Under the pieces are notes generated by a model. That model made no database searches, had not been told where the DNA came from, and saw only the letters and a program-made list of their open reading frames with translations. 64,000 nt of DNA from Oceanimonas sp052119705. Its GTDB lineage: Bacteria > Pseudomonadota > Gammaproteobacteria > Enterobacterales > Aeromonadaceae. The translations under genes and the position numbers were made by a program. This document shows positions 25,693 through 34,142 of the stretch, piece after piece. The stretch's first letter is position 1. Each line of letters opens with the position of its first letter. Location of the stretch: positions 186,001-250,000 of the forward strand of contig NZ_JBGQOP010000001.1 of assembly GCF_052119705.1 (NCBI RefSeq), read 5' to 3'.

Positions 25693-26439
25693 ATGGATCT
25701 GATACAGCCTAATTGGCCGGCACCGGCCAATGTGCGCAGTGCACAAACTACGCGCAGCGGTGGCGTGAGTGCGCCGCCTTATACCAGCTTAAATTTAGGT
25801 GCACACGTCGGTGATGTTTTTGCCGACGTGCAGCTTAATCGCGAGCAGTTAGCTAACCACTTGCACTTAACTAATAAGCCGGTGTGGTTAGAGCAAGTGC
25901 ACGGCACGGGCGTGGTTACTTTGCCATTGTCTGTGCAGGCCACTAGCACTCCGATTGCCGATGCTGTATTGAGTCGTACGCCTGAGCAGGTCTGCGCCAT
26001 TATGACCGCCGATTGCTTGCCGGTATTGTTTTGCGACACGGCTGGCACAGTAGTGGCGGCGGCCCATGCCGGCTGGCGTGGACTGGCGAACGGCGTATTA
26101 GAAGCCACCTTGCAGGCCATGAAGGTAGACTCCGCTACTGTAATGGCGTGGCTAGGGCCTGCCATTGGCCCCAATGCGTTTGAAGTGGGTGGCGAAGTGC
26201 GTGCCGCCTTTGTGGCGCACTTGCCACAGAGCGCAGTTGCTTTTGTGGCGCACGCTGATCCTGGCGCTGATAAGTGGCTGGCGGACATTTACCAGTTGGC
26301 GCGCTTAAGGCTAGCCGCCGCTGGTGTTACCCAGTGTTACGGCGGTGACTATTGCACCTATACCGATAGTGAGCGTTTTTTTTCCTATCGGCGCGAGCCA
26401 AAAACCGGCCGCCAAGCCAGCTTGATTTGGTTGGAATAA
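25693..26439 (+). CDS. pgeF: Multicopper-laccase-domain purine nucleoside phosphorylase / PgeF (YfiH)
   Basis: YfiH-family protein of 248 residues. In E. coli, PgeF edits peptidoglycan precursors carrying L-Ser instead of L-Ala, and relatives phosphorolyse purine nucleosides. The zinc-binding site is H70 (EQVHG), C108 (TADCLP) and H125 (AAHAGWRGL). The ending 'YCTYTDSERFFSYRRE' is typical. It lies between rluD and clpB as in E. coli. Confidence 0.92.
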   Translation: MDLIQPNWPAPANVRSAQTTRSGGVSAPPYTSLNLGAHVGDVFADVQLNREQLANHLHLTNKPVWLEQVHGTGVVTLPLSVQATSTPIADAVLSRTPEQVCAIMTADCLPVLFCDTAGTVVAAAHAGWRGLANGVLEATLQAMKVDSATVMAWLGPAIGPNAFEVGGEVRAAFVAHLPQSAVAFVAHADPGADKWLADIYQLARLRLAAAGVTQCYGGDYCTYTDSERFFSYRREPKTGRQASLIWLE

Positions 26440-26443
26440 AATC

Positions 26444-26697
26444 AGCGCCGAGCACCAAGCGCCCGGCGCCCAGCTAAACAGTATTTTGTAGCCCCACGCT
26501 TTAGCTGTGGGTTCTGCGCAGCAGAAGGGTGATTTGGGGTAGCTTAGCTCTTCGCTTCACGCCTCACTCTTTTACCGCAAAAAAACAATCCCGCCAAGAC
26601 GGGACTAGCAGCTAAAGCGCTAGCCTACAAAGGCCAAACCCAAACCAGACGTGCTTTGTAGCTTTCCAGCTTCTAGCTTTCCGCTTCAAGCTTTCTT
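26444..26697. repeat. Repeat-filled spacer before clpB
   Basis: In order: heptads (GAGCACC AAGCGCC CGGCGCC), a TTGTAG twin-hairpin element in forward orientation (26482-26535), and a TTGTAG element in reverse orientation (26578-26633). The latter's hairpin CCCGCC/GGCGGG type is followed, on the minus strand, by TTTTTTT. Heptads TAGCTTT CCAGCTT CTAGCTT TCCGCTT (26658-26695) close the spacer. No gene. Confidence 0.6.
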
Positions 26698-26707
26698 TCC
26701 CCCAAAG

Positions 26708-26735
26708 CTTGAAATTTCACCATTCCCCCCCATCT
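26708..26735 (+). promoter_or_regulatory. Sigma-32 heat-shock promoter of clpB
   Basis: The -35 box CTTGAAA (26708-26714) and the -10 box CCCCATCT (26728-26735) are separated by 13 bases, a near-perfect match to the sigma-32 consensus. It lies 60 bases upstream of the clpB start. Confidence 0.9.
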
Positions 26736-26795
26736 TTAATATCAGTAAACATCTATCTTTTCCCGCTGTGTGCGGGTTGTTGGAGGAAGGCTCTG

Positions 26796-29369
26796 ATGCG
26801 ACTCGATCGTCTTACCAGTAAATTTCAACTTGCCCTGCAAGATGCCCAGTCGATGGCGGTGGGGCGAGATCATGCCTATATAGAACCCGCACACTTGCTG
26901 ATTGCCATGCTCAATCAAGAAGGCGGCTCTTTGCGTCCGCTACTGAGTCATGCCGGCGTTGACGGCAATACCTTACGCGTAGAGTTAGATAAATCCGTGG
27001 ATCGCTTACCCAAAGTAAGCGGCTCAGGGGTGGACGTACAAGTGTCACCTGTATTAGCGCGCTTGTTGAATCAGAGCGATAAATTGGCGCAACAGCGCAA
27101 AGACACCTACATCTCCTCCGAATTATTCTTGCTGGCGGCCGTGGATGAACAAGGCGAGCTGGGTGAGCTGCTTAAGCGCTCTGGTTTAAGTAAAGAAAAT
27201 TTAAGTAAAGCCATCGAAGAGGTACGCGGTGGGCAAAAGGTCGACGATCCTAATGCGGAAGAAAATCGCCAAGCATTAGAAAAATACACCATAGACCTCA
27301 CCGAGCGCGCCGAGCAGGGCAAGTTAGACCCTGTGATTGGTCGTGATGATGAAATTCGCCGCACCATTCAGGTGTTGCAACGTCGCACCAAAAATAACCC
27401 GGTATTGATAGGCGCACCGGGTGTAGGTAAAACCGCCATCGCCGAAGGCTTGGCTCAACGCATTATTAATAATGAAGTGCCAGAAGGTTTAAAAGGCAAG
27501 CGGGTGTTGTCGCTTGATATGGGGGCCTTGATTGCGGGCGCTAAGTATCGCGGCGAATTTGAAGAGCGTCTTAAAGCACTGCTCAATGAGCTGGCCAAAG
27601 AAGAAGGCCAAGTGATCCTGTTTATTGATGAGCTGCATACTATGGTCGGCGCCGGCAAAGGCGAAGGCGCCATGGATGCGGGTAATATGCTCAAACCGGC
27701 CTTGGCGCGCGGCGAGTTGCACTGTGTGGGTGCTACTACGCTGGATGAATATCGCCAATATATTGAAAAAGATGCCGCACTGGAGCGTCGCTTTCAAAAA
27801 GTACTGATTAATGAGCCCTCGGTAGAAGACACTATTGCCATCTTGCGCGGCTTAAAAGAGCGCTATGAGCTGCATCACCATGTGCAAATTACCGATCCTG
27901 CCATAGTGGCGGCGGCCGTGTTATCTCATCGTTATATTGCCGACCGTCAGTTACCCGATAAAGCCATCGATTTGATTGATGAGGCCGCCTCTAGCATTCG
28001 CTTACAAATTGATTCTAAGCCTGAGCCGCTCGATAAACTGGACCGGCGTATTATTCAGCTTAAATTAGAAGAGCAGGCGCTGTTAAAAGAAGACGATGAA
28101 GGCAGTATCAAACGCTTGCAGTTGATCCGTGATGAGCTAACGATAAAAGAAGCCGAGTACGCAGATCTCGAAGAAATTTGGCTATCAGAAAAAGCCGCCA
28201 TGGCTGGCACCCAACATATTAAGTCTGAGCTTGAGCAGGTGCGTCGCGAGCTGGAAGTGGCGCGCCGAGCCGGCGATTTAGGCCGTATGTCTGAGCTGCA
28301 ATATGGCCGAATTCCCGAGCTGGAAAAGCAGCTAGATTTAGCTGGCCAAGCCGAAATGCAAGAGCAGCATCTGCTGAAAAATCGCGTTACCGACGAAGAG
28401 ATTGCCGATGTATTGTCGCGTTGGACCGGTATTCCGGTGGCTAAGATGCTGGAAGGCGAAAAAGATAAACTGCTGCGTATGGAAGATAGCTTGCACGATC
28501 AGGTGATCGGCCAAAACGAAGCCGTGGATGCGGTTTCCAATGCTATTCGACGTAGCCGCGCCGGCTTATCAGATCCTAATCGCCCAGTAGGCTCTTTCTT
28601 ATTTATGGGGCCGACCGGTGTCGGTAAAACCGAGCTCTGTAAGGCGTTGGCAGATTTTCTGTTCGACAGTCGAGATGCCATGGTGCGCATCGATATGTCG
28701 GAGTTTATGGAAAAGCACTCGGTATCTCGCTTAGTGGGTGCGCCTCCGGGCTACGTGGGCTATGAAGAGGGCGGTTATTTAACGGAAGCGGTGCGCCGCA
28801 AACCGTATTCGGTGATCTTGCTCGATGAAGTGGAGAAGGCGCATCCGGATGTATTTAATATTTTATTACAGGTATTGGATGATGGCCGCTTAACCGATGG
28901 CCAAGGCCGCACCGTGGATTTTCGTAATACTGTGGTGATCATGACCTCGAATATTGGTTCAGATCTGATTCAAGAGCATAGCTACGATAAAGATTATGAC
29001 GAAATGAAAGAGATGTTGATGGGCGTGCTAAGCCATCAGTTTAGGCCTGAATTTATTAACCGCATTGACGATATAGTGGTGTTTCATCCGCTGGCGGTCG
29101 AGCAAATCAAGTCCATCGCTCGCATTCAGCTACAAAGTTTAATGGGGAGATTGGCGGACAAAGGGTTCGAGGTAACCGTTGCCGAACCGCTACTGGAGCA
29201 GCTGACCGAAGCCGGTTTCGATCCGCTGTTTGGTGCGCGGCCATTAAAGCGTGCTATTCAGCAAAGAATCGAAAACCCGCTGGCGCAAGCTATCTTGTCT
29301 GGCAAGGTCATGCCGGGCAAACCGCTATTACTGGATGCCGATGAGAATGGGCTAATATTGAGTCAATGA
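26796..29369 (+). CDS. clpB: Chaperone protein ClpB (disaggregase)
   Basis: Hexameric AAA+ disaggregase that works with DnaK to rescue aggregated proteins. From the ATG after TTGGAGGA it has 857 residues, exactly the E. coli length. It has an N-terminal repeat domain, NBD1 with Walker A GAPGVGKT at 206-213, the coiled-coil M domain at roughly 410-520, and NBD2 with GPTGVGKT near 605-612. Arginine-finger and sensor regions 'GARPLKRAIQQRIENPLA' are at the end. An upstream extension overlaps the heat-shock promoter and is rejected. Confidence 0.98.
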   Translation: MRLDRLTSKFQLALQDAQSMAVGRDHAYIEPAHLLIAMLNQEGGSLRPLLSHAGVDGNTLRVELDKSVDRLPKVSGSGVDVQVSPVLARLLNQSDKLAQQRKDTYISSELFLLAAVDEQGELGELLKRSGLSKENLSKAIEEVRGGQKVDDPNAEENRQALEKYTIDLTERAEQGKLDPVIGRDDEIRRTIQVLQRRTKNNPVLIGAPGVGKTAIAEGLAQRIINNEVPEGLKGKRVLSLDMGALIAGAKYRGEFEERLKALLNELAKEEGQVILFIDELHTMVGAGKGEGAMDAGNMLKPALARGELHCVGATTLDEYRQYIEKDAALERRFQKVLINEPSVEDTIAILRGLKERYELHHHVQITDPAIVAAAVLSHRYIADRQLPDKAIDLIDEAASSIRLQIDSKPEPLDKLDRRIIQLKLEEQALLKEDDEGSIKRLQLIRDELTIKEAEYADLEEIWLSEKAAMAGTQHIKSELEQVRRELEVARRAGDLGRMSELQYGRIPELEKQLDLAGQAEMQEQHLLKNRVTDEEIADVLSRWTGIPVAKMLEGEKDKLLRMEDSLHDQVIGQNEAVDAVSNAIRRSRAGLSDPNRPVGSFLFMGPTGVGKTELCKALADFLFDSRDAMVRIDMSEFMEKHSVSRLVGAPPGYVGYEEGGYLTEAVRRKPYSVILLDEVEKAHPDVFNILLQVLDDGRLTDGQGRTVDFRNTVVIMTSNIGSDLIQEHSYDKDYDEMKEMLMGVLSHQFRPEFINRIDDIVVFHPLAVEQIKSIARIQLQSLMGRLADKGFEVTVAEPLLEQLTEAGFDPLFGARPLKRAIQQRIENPLAQAILSGKVMPGKPLLLDADENGLILSQ

Positions 29370-29420
29370 CAGGTAAGCGGTAAGCGTTCAGCCAGAAGCT
29401 AAACACAGACCTTCTAAAAT

Positions 29421-29457
29421 AAAAAAGCACCGAATCTTAGATTCGGTGCTTTTTTAT
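29421..29457 (+). terminator. Intrinsic terminator after clpB
   Basis: Stem GCACCGAATC/GATTCGGTGC with loop TTA, flanked by A6 and T6. It could also serve the convergent lumazine synthase gene. Confidence 0.92.
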
Positions 29458-29519
29458 TATCTTATTAGGCTGTGTAATGAATTAATATTCGTCGTTCATA
29501 CCGGCTTCTAATTCCAGCA

Positions 29520-30008
29520 CTAGCTAGCTTTAGCTTGTGCTGTCATGCGCATGGCGCCATCGGCGGCATTGGCTAACTCTTGGCCCTTGATGACGAAGTG
29601 GCGGCTGTAGTACTGCTTATGCTCATCGTGCTCATGAAAATGGTGCGGCGTTAAAATGGCGGTCAGCACCGGTACTTCGGTTTCTAACTGCACTTGCATC
29701 AAGCCTGTGCATACCGCTTGCGCCACAAAATCATGACGATAAATGCCGCCATCCACCACTAAGCCACTGCAGGCGATAGCCGCATATTGACCAGATTTTG
29801 CCAATAGCTTGGCTTGCAGCGGAATTTCGTAGGCGCCAGGTGCGGCAATGACGTCAATCTTGTCCTCGTCATAACCGAGCTCGGCTATTTGGCTGCGAAA
29901 ACCGGCTAAGCAATTAAGCACTATGTCGGTATGCCAAGAGGCGTGAATAAAGGCGATGCGTTGGTCGCGGACGTTAAATTCAGTGTGTTTCGTTAAGCTC
30001 TGATCCAT
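29520..30008 (-). CDS. ribH: 6,7-dimethyl-8-ribityllumazine synthase, RibH2-like
   Basis: Condenses 5-amino-6-ribitylaminouracil with 3,4-dihydroxybutanone phosphate in riboflavin synthesis. The 162-residue product has 'FIHASWHTDIV', 'DVIAAPGAYEIPLQAKLLA' and 'VVDGGIYRHDFVAQAV', which look like the type II (Brucella RibH2-like) lumazine synthases. The canonical ribE/ribH motif 'GTVIRG.T.H' is replaced by 'GLVVDGGIYRHDF'. It stands alone, downstream of an FMN riboswitch, which independently supports a riboflavin role. Confidence 0.88.
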   Translation of the reverse strand: MDQSLTKHTEFNVRDQRIAFIHASWHTDIVLNCLAGFRSQIAELGYDEDKIDVIAAPGAYEIPLQAKLLAKSGQYAAIACSGLVVDGGIYRHDFVAQAVCTGLMQVQLETEVPVLTAILTPHHFHEHDEHKQYYSRHFVIKGQELANAADGAMRMTAQAKAS

Positions 30009-30068
30009 GGTAAATCCCGTTATAAAAATTACTGAATCAGGGCGAACGTACAGGCAAGCACGGCACCA

Positions 30069-30087
30069 AGCAAAGTGAGACTTTGCT
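30069..30087 (-). other. Hairpin in the ribH leader
   Basis: AGCAAAGT-CTC-ACTTTGCT on the minus strand lies between the FMN riboswitch and the ribH start. It has no T-run; it may be part of the expression platform. Confidence 0.4.
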
Positions 30088-30158
30088 GTTGGCCATGATC
30101 TTTGGTTAGCGTGATCTCAGCGCTAGGCTGAGTCAGCCGTATTAAAGGACATGTCTGA

Positions 30159-30323
30159 CGCTCTCTATCATCCGGACTATTACCGTCGGCTCTGGGTTTA
30201 CACCAGATCTGCTGACCTTTATTGGCCTATGTTATGGCTAATAAAGCGCTCGCGGGCTGAATATGGGCGATGTAGGTCGCATATTTTACCGCCGGTGGGG
30301 AATTACACCCCGCCCCGAGAACG
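30159..30323 (-). promoter_or_regulatory. FMN riboswitch (RFN element) upstream of ribH
   Basis: Read on the minus strand, the element starts CGTTCTCGGGGCGGGGTG and continues AATTCCCCACCGGCGGTAAA. It then has GCCCGCGAGCGC, GGTCAGCAGATCTGGTG, GAGCCGACGGT and AGTCCGGATGATAGAGAGCG. Every conserved block of the E. coli ribB RFN element is present in order, and the P1 arms CGTTCTC/GAGAGCG pair. It should repress ribH when FMN is abundant. Confidence 0.96.
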
Positions 30324-30450
30324 AAGTCGGTTAAACCGACGGGTTAATATAGGATTTTATGACCGGTTAGTAAAGGCCTAGCCTTATAGATGGCTATTAA
30401 CTCAGCCTGCGGGTAGCCGGAAGCTGTACGCTTCACGTAATCACATATCT

Positions 30451-30505
30451 TACAGCCATCCAGCTGCGCTGAATATCGCAGCTAAAACAGCGGCTACAAA
30501 GGCGG
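30451..30505 (-). repeat. TTGTAG repeat, diverged copy
   Basis: On the minus strand TTTGTAGCCGCTGTTTTAGC is followed by GCTGC...GCAGC. It lies between the recQ end and the riboswitch, in a spacer with no gene. Confidence 0.45.
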
Positions 30506-30542
30506 TATTTATTTTCTAGCTTGGTGCTTGGCACTATTTTCC

Positions 30543-30572
30543 ACCCTTCACCCTTCACCCTTCACCCTTCAC
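30543..30572. repeat. Perfect heptad array over the recQ stop
   Basis: CCCTTCA repeated four times. On the minus strand the array encodes the last recQ codons (Val-Lys-Gly-Glu-Gly) and its TGA stop. Confidence 0.85.
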
Positions 30573-32477
30573 GTCGAGCGCATTGCGAATGTCGTTAAAG
30601 CCGTGCTGCTCTAACTTGGCGAAGCCACTTTGTTGCTTGGCTTTTAAGCGATTCAGTAATGGCGTGCTAATGCCCGATAAAAAGCAGGCGAGCGTGTGCA
30701 GGCTTAACGGCTGTGCGCTTAGCGCCTGCAAGGGCTGGCACCAAGCTTGTAATTGCTCGCTATTGGGCAAAGGCGGCGTGCTGGGTTTGGGCAACTTAGC
30801 CGCGTTTCCTGCACACACAGAGCAATGGCCGCAGGCTTGAGGTGCATTATGATCGGCAAAATAGCCGGCTAAATGATGGCTCAAGCACGCGGTGCTTTCA
30901 AAAAATGCGATCATCTCTTTGAGACGAGCCACTTCGCTGTGCTCTTTTTGCAAAAATAACTGATACAAACGTGCCGTTTCCTCAGTCACATTGCAATTGG
31001 GCTGCAGCACCTTATATACCTCGATCATTTGTTTACTTTCGAGGCTGATCAGCCCTTGCTGGTGCAAGTAATCCAGTGCGTTAATCACTCGCTTGCGCTC
31101 GCCGCCGCTATGTTGCCAAATAACCTCAAAGTCCACTTGGCACCAAGTGCGGGCCATGGGTGAGGCCTGAAACACGGCGCTTAAAAACGCCTGTCGTTCG
31201 GGGTTAAAGCGGCTAAGAATATCGTCTTGAGAGGCTAAAAACTTAAAACGATAATCCCCGTAGTAGCTGTATTGCGATTCAATAATCTGATTAAGCTCCA
31301 GATACACCAATAGCGTGCGCAGCGGCAATAAACGAATATTGCAGTCGTTAGCCAAGCGGATCGGCATAATTTCCCAGGGCTCGCCGTGAGTGGGAAGCTG
31401 TTCGAGTAAGGCTTTGATGGCTTCTGGCTCTGGGGTATCGCCGTACACGAAGTTTTCTAGCACGTTTAAGCCAGCTTGATTGCCTAATAGGGTGCACCGT
31501 GAGGCTTGGCCATCGCGGCCGGCGCGGCCAATTTCTTGGCTGTAGTTTTCAATGGACTTGGGCAAGTCAAAGTGAAACACGCGGCGAATATCTGCCTTAT
31601 CCACGCCCATACCAAAGGCGATGGTGGCGACGATGCAAGGAATTTGACCGCCCATAAACGCCTGTTGCAGTGCTTGGCGCTTATCTTGATCCATGCCTGC
31701 GTGATAGGCGTGAGCATTAATACCAGCCGCGCTTAACTGTTTGGCGACCCATTCGGCTGTGTGTTGCAAGGTCACATAGACGATAGTGGGTGCCACAGGA
31801 TCTTGTGACACTTGTGCTATTAAGGCGGCGGTTTTATCTGCCTCCGCCACCGGCAGCACTTCAAGGTATAAGTTAGGGCGATAAAAACCGGTGATCACCA
31901 CGTTTTCTCTGGCCAAACCGAATTTTTGCTGCATGTCGTTAATCACCGCCGGTGTGGCGGTGGCGGTCAGTAATAGTACTTGTGGAATGTTAAGGTTGTG
32001 GCAATAACTGGGCAGCTTTAAATAATCCGGGCGAAAGTTATGGCCCCATTCAGAAATACAGTGCGCCTCGTCCACCACCAATAGTGAAATCGGCACTTGG
32101 CCGATAAATTGGCGAAAACGCTCATTTTTCAATCGTTCTACCGAGATCATTAATACCTTAATGTTGCCCTCACGCACGCCTTGCATCACGGCACGGCTTT
32201 CATCAAAACTTTGCGTAGAGTCGATACTGGCCGCGGGAATATTCATACGCGCTAAGAAAGCCAATTGGTCTTGCATCAAGGCCAATAACGGGGAAATAAC
32301 TAAGGTAAGGTGCGGTAATAATACCGCCGGCAGCTGATAACATAAGGATTTGCCAGAGCCGGTAGGGAAAATCGCCGCAGCCGACTGACCGGCCATAATG
32401 GTATTGATCACCGCTTCTTGGCCGGGCCGCAAGGTCGAAAAGCCAAAATACTGCTGTAAAGTCTGATGTAAATTCAT
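30555..32477 (-). CDS. recQ: RecQ-family ATP-dependent DNA helicase
   Basis: 3'-5' superfamily 2 DNA helicase for recombination and repair. The 640-residue product starts at MNLHQTLQQYFGF. It has Walker A 'PTGSGKSLCYQLP' (39-44), the DEAH box (136-139), motif III 'LLTATAT' and motif VI 'QEIGRAGRDGQ'. The four-cysteine zinc cluster is C..x16..CGHCSVC. No HRDC domain is obvious, and the C-terminal part differs from E. coli RecQ, so it may be a RecQ paralogue and not the main RecQ. The final residues DVKGEG are encoded by 7-bp repeats. Confidence 0.9.
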   Translation of the reverse strand: MNLHQTLQQYFGFSTLRPGQEAVINTIMAGQSAAAIFPTGSGKSLCYQLPAVLLPHLTLVISPLLALMQDQLAFLARMNIPAASIDSTQSFDESRAVMQGVREGNIKVLMISVERLKNERFRQFIGQVPISLLVVDEAHCISEWGHNFRPDYLKLPSYCHNLNIPQVLLLTATATPAVINDMQQKFGLARENVVITGFYRPNLYLEVLPVAEADKTAALIAQVSQDPVAPTIVYVTLQHTAEWVAKQLSAAGINAHAYHAGMDQDKRQALQQAFMGGQIPCIVATIAFGMGVDKADIRRVFHFDLPKSIENYSQEIGRAGRDGQASRCTLLGNQAGLNVLENFVYGDTPEPEAIKALLEQLPTHGEPWEIMPIRLANDCNIRLLPLRTLLVYLELNQIIESQYSYYGDYRFKFLASQDDILSRFNPERQAFLSAVFQASPMARTWCQVDFEVIWQHSGGERKRVINALDYLHQQGLISLESKQMIEVYKVLQPNCNVTEETARLYQLFLQKEHSEVARLKEMIAFFESTACLSHHLAGYFADHNAPQACGHCSVCAGNAAKLPKPSTPPLPNSEQLQAWCQPLQALSAQPLSLHTLACFLSGISTPLLNRLKAKQQSGFAKLEQHGFNDIRNALDVKGEG

Positions 32478-32550
32478 GTACCGCCAACCCCTTGCCAAGA
32501 ATGCCACTAGCTTGGCTGGCGCTTAAGCCTTTGGCAACTTTATTAGCGAG

Positions 32551-32748
32551 AGGTGTAAGGCGTGAGGCGTAAGGAGAAAAACAGTGTAGGTGCCCCAAGG
32601 GTAAACTAAAAAAGCCAAGCTCCTAACTCAAATCAGGAACTCGGCTTTGGTATTTGTTTAGCTGGCCACTTATTGCTAAGAGGCGTGAGACGTAAAGGGT
32701 AGGAGTAAAGCCTCACTCCCCCTCACACCTCCCGCTTCACTCCTCACG
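32551..32748. repeat. Heptad arrays around the pyrI terminator
   Basis: Units GGTGTAA GGCGTGA GGCGTAA (32552-32576) and AGGCGTG AGACGTA AAGGGTA, then the inverse CCTCACT CCCCCTC ACACCTC CCGCTTC (32681-32748). They flank the terminator at 32608-32648. Confidence 0.55.
32608..32648 (-). terminator. Intrinsic terminator after pyrBI
   Basis: On the minus strand AGCCGAGTTCCT pairs with AGGAGCTTGGCT (two mismatches) and is followed by TTTTTTAG. Confidence 0.8.
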
Positions 32749-32754
32749 GACACA

Positions 32755-33222
32755 TTAAAACGTCATAAAGTCTTGGTGAAAGGACTTTTCGCAGTAGCTG
32801 CAGCGAAAACGTACTTGGCCCTTAATGGCGCGCACCTTGAACTTGCTGCTGACCGGCTCGTTATGGCTGATGCAGTTAGTGTTAGGGCAAGAAAAAATAC
32901 CCTCTATGCGCTCAGGTAATTGCAGCTGCAGCTTTTCTACCACGCCAAAGTCTTCGATTAAGTTAACGGTGGCATCCGGGGCAAATAACGCCAATTGGTT
33001 GGCTTGGGCCGGTGATAAACGCACGTTTTCGACTTTAATAATGTCTTTGCTGCCCAATGCCACCGAGGGCAGGTTCAAACCGACAGTAATTTTGGCTTTG
33101 GTTTTGAGCAAACCAAACAGCTGCAAAATTTTGATACCTTGGCCGGCCGGAATATGATCGATGACGGTGCCATTATGAATGGCTTCCACTTGCAGTTGAC
33201 TTTTATGCATCATGTCTCTCAT
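32755..33222 (-). CDS. pyrI: Aspartate carbamoyltransferase regulatory chain
   Basis: Allosteric subunit that binds CTP, UTP and ATP and forms the PyrB6-PyrI6 holoenzyme. The 155-residue sequence follows E. coli PyrI: 'LQVEAIHNGTVIDHIPAG' and the zinc domain with C112, C117, C141 and C144 (CPNTNC, CSYC). The start ATG overlaps the pyrB stop (ATGA), giving translational coupling and equal subunit synthesis. ATG codons three and four residues later are alternatives. Confidence 0.96.
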   Translation of the reverse strand: MRDMMHKSQLQVEAIHNGTVIDHIPAGQGIKILQLFGLLKTKAKITVGLNLPSVALGSKDIIKVENVRLSPAQANQLALFAPDATVNLIEDFGVVEKLQLQLPERIEGIFSCPNTNCISHNEPVSSKFKVRAIKGQVRFRCSYCEKSFHQDFMTF

Positions 33223-34142
33223 ATGTTCTCGTTCAACACCAGCGCCAGCAAAGCTTGACGCGCATAGACACCGTTTTCTGCCTGCTCAAAATAATAGGCA
33301 TACGGGGTGTCATCTACCTCTATGGCAATCTCGTCGATGCGCGGCAGTGGGTGTAATATTTTTAGGCTGTCTTTGGCGCCTTCCAGTACTTCAGGCGTGA
33401 GCACATACTTAGAGGCCACATGCACATATTCTGTTTCATCGAAGCGCTCTTTTTGCACACGCGTCATGTAGATGATATCCAGCTCATCCATGACTTCTTC
33501 CATGCTGTCGCAAATTTCGAAGTTAATGCCTTTTTCCGTCAGCTCATCGCATAAGTAATCAGGCATAGACAGCGCTTGCGGCGCAATAAAGTAGAACTTG
33601 CAGCCGAACAAGCTCAGCGCTTGGGCCAAAGAATGCACGGTACGACCGTATTTAAGGTCGCCGACAAAAGCCACAGTTAGCCCTTGCAAGGTGCCTTGGG
33701 TTTCATAGATGGTAAACAAGTCGAGCAGGGTTTGGGTGGGATGCTGATTAGAGCCATCGCCGGCGTTAATGACCGGCACCGAAGAAAACTCCGACGCTAA
33801 GCGCGCGGCACCTTCTTGGGGGTGGCGCATCACAAAGGCATCGCCGTAGGAGCTGATCACCTTGACCGAGTCGGCCAAAGTTTCGCCTTTCTTCGCTAGC
33901 GAGGTGCTGGTGCTATCGGAAAAACCGATCACTGAGCCGCCTAAGCGCTGAATCGCGGTTTCAAACGACAAGCGGGTGCGCGTAGAGGCTTCAAAGAAAC
34001 AACTGGCCACCACTTGGCCTTTTAATAGGTCTGGGTGGGGCTGAGTTTTTAGTTTTACGGCGGTATCTATGATCAACTCAAGCTCAGAGCGAGAGAAGTC
34101 AGAAATCGAGATAATATGCTTTTGATATAGGGGATTTGCCAT
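33219..34142 (-). CDS. pyrB: Aspartate carbamoyltransferase catalytic chain
   Basis: Commits carbamoyl phosphate and aspartate to pyrimidine synthesis. The 307-residue product starts at MANPLYQKHIISI, identical to the E. coli N-terminus; an upstream extension is rejected. The carbamoyl-phosphate motif 'FEASTRTRLSFE', the 80s loop 'STSTSLAKKGETLADS' and 'HPLPRIDEIA' are present. It is preceded by a leader peptide with attenuator and overlaps pyrI. Confidence 0.98.
   Translation of the reverse strand: MANPLYQKHIISISDFSRSELELIIDTAVKLKTQPHPDLLKGQVVASCFFEASTRTRLSFETAIQRLGGSVIGFSDSTSTSLAKKGETLADSVKVISSYGDAFVMRHPQEGAARLASEFSSVPVINAGDGSNQHPTQTLLDLFTIYETQGTLQGLTVAFVGDLKYGRTVHSLAQALSLFGCKFYFIAPQALSMPDYLCDELTEKGINFEICDSMEEVMDELDIIYMTRVQKERFDETEYVHVASKYVLTPEVLEGAKDSLKILHPLPRIDEIAIEVDDTPYAYYFEQAENGVYARQALLALVLNENI

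Noticed and set aside
26709..26795. N-terminal extension of ClpB
   Set aside because: It overlaps the sigma-32 promoter; the ATG at 26796 gives the standard 857 residues.
30037..30096. 19-codon leader peptide upstream of ribH (minus strand)
   Set aside because: No clear ribosome binding site and no amino-acid bias; kept only as a remark on the expression platform.
30151..30381. Open frame of 76 codons on the plus strand
   Set aside because: It lies over the FMN riboswitch of the opposite strand and has no ribosome binding site; the sequence conservation is explained by the RNA.
30543..30572. Possible CRISPR or short-spacer array at heptad repeats
   Set aside because: Units are 7 bp with no spacers and no cas genes in the window.
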